NCBI GenBank assembly: GCA_964640795.1
Contig: CAZXIN010000015.1
Span: 38,651-102,650, forward strand
Length of the DNA: 64,000 bases
Direction: 5' to 3'
DNA from: M269 sp964640795
GTDB lineage: Bacteria > Pseudomonadota > Gammaproteobacteria > Enterobacterales > Alteromonadaceae
Shown here: positions 60,021-64,000 of the stretch, piece by piece
Layout of the letters: the number at the start of each line of letters is the position of its first letter
Position numbering within the stretch: the stretch's first letter is position 1
Position numbers and translations under genes: made by a program
The notes under the pieces: model-generated
Databases searched by the model: none
The model's input: the letters and a program-made list of their open reading frames with translations, nothing else
Told to the model about the DNA's origin: nothing

Positions 60021-61639
60021 GTTGTCTCTTGAAGATGGCTTTTGACTCGTTGATATCGCTCCAATTGCTCTGTTGTCAATGTACCTTCTTCAATGGTTTT
60101 AATACATTTATGCACCATTGAAGAGGCGTTTTTAGGCAGTCGCTTTTGTTTTGAATTCATCGCGATAGCTTGTAGTAGGTTCAATGCTATCGCTGGGTTT
60201 TTGGGCATGACGGTATAAGCTTGACGGAATGTTTTTAGTGCATTTTCAAGCTCACCACGTTCATAATGTTGAACACCGCTGTTATTCAATGCCTTAGGTG
60301 TTTGTTTAATTTCTTTTTTCTCTTTTTTCTCCTGTTGCACAAATCGTAGGAATAACTCACCACCCATTTCATCCGATATACAGCGCTTTTCGACCTCATC
60401 GAGTACAGCTTCAGAGCGTTCAAAAAGGCCAAACTCATGAAATACTTTGGCTTTATCGATGAGATCTTCTAACGATTGATCTTCAAAATTGTTATCTTCA
60501 ACTTCTGCAATTAATGAGGCCGCTTTCTCTGTTTCGTCCTGCACCAGCAATAGCCTCGCATTAATCACAGTGACTTGCTCTTTTAAATCGGACTTAGGGA
60601 AGCTTTGGGTAAATTGTTTAACGTAATTGTTAGCTTGTTTGATGAGATCGTCTGAATCATCTTCAGTAATTGTCATTGCGTAATCGATACCGGCTCTGGC
60701 AGCGTTCAGGTAGTTCTCGGGCTTATCGAGCATGGAGTTTTTCGCGAATTTAACAATTTTCTTAGACGCTTCGAATTGTGCATCATAATCATGGGTAATA
60801 CGTGATATGTCGCGAGCTTTTTCATGCCTTCTTATGTTGCGAGGTGATACTTCGGACGCCATTTGTATGGTTTCAAGTGCAGTATCTAGATCGTCGCTTT
60901 GAATATGCAAATCTGACAATAAATCGTAAGCGGCTAATTGCAATTCTGGTTTAAATGCAACACGTAAAATAAGACGCTCAGCTTCTTCTTCATTGCCTAA
61001 TTCTATAAGGCTATTAATGAGACCTAACTGGGCCCAAGCAAAATCTTGTACATTGAGAATGGCTTCATAAAACTCTTTTGCCTGTTGAGGTTTCTGCAAT
61101 GACAGTAACAATTCACCTTTAGTTTTTAATGCTGTCGGAAAGTAGGCTGATTGACTAGGATCTGTTAATAAGTTTTCGGTCAAGCTTAGGGCATTCTCGA
61201 ACTGCTTCCCTTCCATATAGCTAAATATTGAGTGCATCGCACGCTTACGCATGAGTAAACGGGTTAAGCGTTTGTCGAGCTCTTTTATGGTGAATGGTTT
61301 AGCGAGGAAATCGTCAGGTTGTAATTCGACAATGCTGTGAACGACTTCTGCTGTAGTGTCGGCGCTAATAAACACAAAAGCGCAAGTTATGGGCAGGATT
61401 CGCCCAGTTTTCAGCTCATCATATAAGTAGTAGCCGTCTTGATCGCGTTTTAGGTTGTACGAACACACCACAAGATCAAAGTTCTCAATGCTGATTTTCT
61501 CGATAGCAGCTTGCGCCTTGTCGACATAGGTAATATCAGTAAAGCCCAGTTCTTCTAGGGAATACTTCATGTAACCTTGTGCAAGCACTTGGTCATCAAC
61601 AATTAATACTTTGCAGCTTTCAGCTAAGGTTTCGTTCAT
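60017..61639 (-). CDS. Response regulator receiver + TPR protein lacking the phospho-acceptor Asp
   Basis: The 540-residue cytoplasmic protein has an N-terminal receiver domain (about residues 8-130) and a long TPR superhelix, ending in a clear TPR (GVQHYERGELENALKTFRQA). The receiver keeps the acidic pair (VDD, Asp15-Asp16), the Thr/Ser site (FISAD) and the Lys (FLAKPF). However, the phospho-acceptor position in FDLVVCSYNL is Ser60 instead of Asp. It probably works as a phosphorylation-independent protein-protein scaffold. No histidine kinase is adjacent. It is convergent with allC with overlapping stops. An odd 13-bp palindrome, ATTAGGGCCTAAT, lies upstream at 61693-61705. Confidence 0.85.
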   Translation of the reverse strand: MNETLAESCKVLIVDDQVLAQGYMKYSLEELGFTDITYVDKAQAAIEKISIENFDLVVCSYNLKRDQDGYYLYDELKTGRILPITCAFVFISADTTAEVVHSIVELQPDDFLAKPFTIKELDKRLTRLLMRKRAMHSIFSYMEGKQFENALSLTENLLTDPSQSAYFPTALKTKGELLLSLQKPQQAKEFYEAILNVQDFAWAQLGLINSLIELGNEEEAERLILRVAFKPELQLAAYDLLSDLHIQSDDLDTALETIQMASEVSPRNIRRHEKARDISRITHDYDAQFEASKKIVKFAKNSMLDKPENYLNAARAGIDYAMTITEDDSDDLIKQANNYVKQFTQSFPKSDLKEQVTVINARLLLVQDETEKAASLIAEVEDNNFEDQSLEDLIDKAKVFHEFGLFERSEAVLDEVEKRCISDEMGGELFLRFVQQEKKEKKEIKQTPKALNNSGVQHYERGELENALKTFRQAYTVMPKNPAIALNLLQAIAMNSKQKRLPKNASSMVHKCIKTIEEGTLTTEQLERYQRVKSHLQETT

Positions 61640-61920
61640 GTAGCAATGGTTCGAGAGTACTTAGTTAATTTATCGTATGTATTGAGTATTACATTAGGGC
61701 CTAATAGCCTGAGTAACAACATATTATTCAATACAAGCGTATGTTACTTAACAATATGACAGGTGATTACTGTTAATTTGTTCATTTAATTGAATCAAAA
61801 GGGTATTGACTGAGAAAGTGAGCACTACTTGTATACCGTTACCTATGTAGTCTCCTGTTGAATGTTAGTTAAACAAAATGTAAATTGATTATGTAAGGCT
61901 TAGTTTTGTGACATGGATTG

Positions 61921-63759
61921 ATGATGAATGACAACCAATGCGTTACTGAAACCCAAAAAGGTGTTAGGTGTGATAATAAGGCAATTGTTCCCTACTCCTG
62001 CGGCGTTTATTCTGCAAAATATATCTCTAATAAAGCTAAAACCTTATATCAGTTTTGGTGGAATATAACCTGTTTTTCGGTTGGTATGAGAGGGGCTATT
62101 GTAGCCGTACTAATTGTTTTTTGGTTAGATGCTAAAGCTATCCCTGTAACGCAAGTTAATAGTGATGATTCAATTGGTTTTCAAGGTGCTGGAAGCGTGA
62201 AGAACGATGTTGGAAATGTATTCATTAATGAATTTGAGGGGGAGGCTACTGAGCCTGGAGAGTATATTGCCGAGTTACTGAAAGATGGTAGAGTTAATGA
62301 TGAAACTAAATCCGTTATTTTAGCTGGTGAGGCTGAACAGTTAGCCGAAACCTATTATCAACAAGGACAAATTAAAGAGTCAAATCAAAAGTACATAGAA
62401 GCAAAAGTTTTTTTCGAAAAAGCAGCCATTCTACAACCTCGAAACTCTACTTATCTAAATGAAGCCGGAACGATAAACTTAACGCTAGGTAACGTCGACA
62501 AGGCAATTGAATATATAGAGCAGGCCCTTGTCTTAGATATAGAGGCTTACGGTAAAAGCCATTCGAGTGTTGCTATAGCGCATAATAACTTAGGCTTAGC
62601 ATATCATTCACAAGGCCGATACGATAAAGCAATTAAGTATTATGGGCTTGCTCTAGCTTCAGATATAAAGAACTACGATAGAGCTCATCCTATTGTTGCA
62701 GACCGGCACAATAATTTGGGTTTATCGTATCATTTTTTAGGCCAGCATAAAGAAGCGATTGAGTATTTCGAATTAGCCCTTGCCTCGGACTTAAAGACCT
62801 ATGGTGAGGATCATCCTACTGTTGCTATCAGGTGCAATAACTTGGGAGCGGTATATTACTCACTAGGTCAATACAATAAAGCGGTTGATTACTATGGACA
62901 AGCTCTTGTCATAGATTTAAGGACCTATGGTGCAGGCCACCCCAACATTGCTAGCGCCCATAACAATTTGGGGTTGGCGTATTATTCATTGGGTCAATAT
63001 GAGAAATCGATTGATTACTATGAACAGGCTCTTACTTCAGATATAAAAACCTTTGGCAAAGACCATCCTAGGATAGCCATTACACACAATAATATGGGCC
63101 TGACCTATGATTCATTAGGGCAATATGAGAAATCTATTGAGTATTTTGAACGAGCTCTTTCTTCAGACTTAAAGACTTATGGTGAAGATCATCCTATTGT
63201 AGCCAATAGTCGTAATAACTTGGGTGTGATTTATGAAAAATTGGGTCAGTACGAGAAATCGATTGATTACTATGAGCAGGCATTAGCATCAGATATAAAG
63301 ACCTACGGTGAAGATCATCCCCATGTTGCCACAACACAAAATAACTTGGGTTTAACTTATAGCTCACTAGAACAATATGATACAGCGATTGATTACTATG
63401 AGCGTGCGCTTGCGTCAGATTTAAAGACTTACGGTGAAGATCACCCTAGTGTTGCCATAAGATTCAATAACTTGGGTGTAGCATATAAATCATTAGGTCA
63501 ATACGAGAAAGCGATAGGGTATTATAAGCAGGGCCTTAAATCAGATATAAATACTTATGGTGAAGACCATCCTAGTGTTGCTACAAGTCGTAATAACATA
63601 GGTTCAGCATATAAATCACTGGGCCAATATGATAAAGCAATAGAGAATTATGAACGGGCCCTAACGGTGTTCAATAAAGTTTTGGGTAACGATCATCCCA
63701 ATACTAAAGTAGTACGCGGTAATCTAGAGAAAGCAAAAGCTAAGTTATTTTCGAAATAG
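61921..63759 (+). CDS. Kinesin-light-chain-type TPR repeat protein
   Basis: The 612-residue protein has a Cys-containing N-terminal segment (NQCVTETQKGVRC, YSCGVYSAKY), one hydrophobic segment (MRGAIVAVLIVFWL) and, after a 100-residue linker, ten 42-residue TPR_12/kinesin-light-chain repeats of the form NNLGLAYxSLGQYxKAIDYY, followed by ...TYGEDHPxVA. The hydrophobic segment is either an anchor or an unusual signal peptide; the repeats would then be periplasmic. The start is ATG 61921 (ATG 61924 also possible); no ribosome site is clear. Such repeats mediate protein binding; the partner is unknown. It is followed by tRNA genes on the other strand. Confidence 0.82.
   Translation: MMNDNQCVTETQKGVRCDNKAIVPYSCGVYSAKYISNKAKTLYQFWWNITCFSVGMRGAIVAVLIVFWLDAKAIPVTQVNSDDSIGFQGAGSVKNDVGNVFINEFEGEATEPGEYIAELLKDGRVNDETKSVILAGEAEQLAETYYQQGQIKESNQKYIEAKVFFEKAAILQPRNSTYLNEAGTINLTLGNVDKAIEYIEQALVLDIEAYGKSHSSVAIAHNNLGLAYHSQGRYDKAIKYYGLALASDIKNYDRAHPIVADRHNNLGLSYHFLGQHKEAIEYFELALASDLKTYGEDHPTVAIRCNNLGAVYYSLGQYNKAVDYYGQALVIDLRTYGAGHPNIASAHNNLGLAYYSLGQYEKSIDYYEQALTSDIKTFGKDHPRIAITHNNMGLTYDSLGQYEKSIEYFERALSSDLKTYGEDHPIVANSRNNLGVIYEKLGQYEKSIDYYEQALASDIKTYGEDHPHVATTQNNLGLTYSSLEQYDTAIDYYERALASDLKTYGEDHPSVAIRFNNLGVAYKSLGQYEKAIGYYKQGLKSDINTYGEDHPSVATSRNNIGSAYKSLGQYDKAIENYERALTVFNKVLGNDHPNTKVVRGNLEKAKAKLFSK
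62449..63708 (+). repeat. Ten tandem 126-bp repeats within the TPR gene
   Basis: Ten consecutive 42-codon units without gaps. Adjacent copies are recognisably similar at the DNA level (for example around ACTTATGGTGAAGATCATCC). Several units alternate between SDIKT and SDLKT, suggesting growth by two-unit (252-bp) duplication. Confidence 0.85.
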
Positions 63760-63857
63760 GTAAAATTTGATTGTCGTTTTCTATACAAAAATGTGGTTTT
63801 TAGCTTTAACGTTGTTGCGTTTCGAAATTACTCAATTAAACCAGTTAGATAGTAGAG

Positions 63858-63933
63858 TGGTGGACGCTACTGGGCTTGAACCAGTGACCCTCGCCTTGTA
63901 AGGGCGATGCTCTCCCAACTGAGCTAAGCGTCC
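63858..63933 (-). tRNA. tRNA-Val (UAC anticodon)
   Basis: Read on the minus strand: acceptor stem GGACGCT/AGCGTCC, D-arm TAGCTCAGTTGGGAGAGCA, anticodon stem TCGCC/GGCGA with loop CTTACAA (anticodon TAC), a T-arm with GGTTCAAGC, discriminator A and encoded CCA. 76 bases including CCA. TAC decodes GUA/GUG valine codons. Confidence 0.95.
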
Positions 63934-63955
63934 ATATGTTGAAGCTAAAATAGAG

Positions 63956-64000
63956 TGGTGGACGCTACTGGGCTTGAACCAGTGACCCTCGCCTTGTAAG
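63956..64000 (-). tRNA. tRNA-Val (UAC), second tandem copy, cut by window end
   Basis: The 45 bases present repeat the 3' part of the preceding tRNA-Val exactly, including the CCA end, at an offset of 98 bp. The 5' part lies outside the window. The two copies are separated by 22 bp and are likely transcribed together. Confidence 0.9.

Noticed and set aside
1..64000. CRISPR arrays, prophage genes, transposases, rRNA genes or plasmid origins.
   Set aside because: I looked for repeat-spacer spacing, integrase and transposase motifs, and conserved rRNA sequence on both strands and saw none.

Overview
The window looks like the chromosome of a free-living, probably marine gammaproteobacterium. The grounds are an AT-rich, mostly short-spaced gene order, paired AcrB-type RND pumps with a lipoprotein adaptor, an ImuA-ImuB-DnaE2 SOS cassette under a near-consensus E. 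coli-type LexA box, a PagL-type lipid A deacylase, both GlyGly-CTERM and PEP-CTERM sorting tails, and tRNA genes with encoded CCA. I cannot fix the genus by eye. No phage, IS element, CRISPR array or integrase is visible.

Layout. (1) 1-5.3 kb: the 5' part of a minus-strand metallo-beta-lactamase-fold gene, then small orphan membrane or secreted proteins, one of them (1573-2193) split by an in-frame TAG, ending in a DUF3089 alpha/beta-hydrolase. (2) 5.4-14.4 kb, minus strand: a stand-alone class I-like HMG-CoA reductase and a three-gene RND efflux operon (adaptor, pump, pump). (3) 14.7-24.5 kb, plus strand: an M14 metallocarboxypeptidase, a DUF3010 protein, an unknown exported protein translationally coupled to a secreted GlyGly-CTERM M14 carboxypeptidase, and imuA-imuB-dnaE2. 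(4) 24.6-29.2 kb, minus strand: an S9 peptidase and a compact DUF4177 / YidD-like / TM2 / M48 cluster. (5) 29.4-39.2 kb: an acyltransferase, a PEP-CTERM protein, a GlxA-family regulator divergent from an operon of acyl-CoA dehydrogenase, MDR oxidoreductase and two SDRs, a dienelactone-hydrolase-like protein, a PagL-like deacylase and a lipoprotein.

(6) 39.3-60.0 kb is a purine-catabolism island. The minus-strand operon xdhA-xdhB-xdhC-uraD-uraH-guaD-puuD takes guanine or xanthine through urate to S-allantoin. The divergent tetR (RutR-like)-puuE pair opens allantoin, and pucG-allC, behind an RpiR regulator, process allantoate and ureidoglycine. An exported adenosine deaminase sits in the same island. 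RutR-like palindromes lie in front of xdhA/tetR and in front of the deaminase gene, which suggests one regulon. In the middle of the island sits a LysR gene and a type-I-secretion-like operon (ABC, HlyD, TolC) whose ABC protein has a badly degenerate nucleotide-binding domain. This is the most unusual item in the window.

(7) 60.0-64.0 kb: a response-regulator/TPR protein with Ser in place of the phospho-acceptor Asp, a kinesin-light-chain-type TPR protein with ten 42-residue repeats, and a tandem tRNA-Val(UAC) pair, the second cut by the window end.
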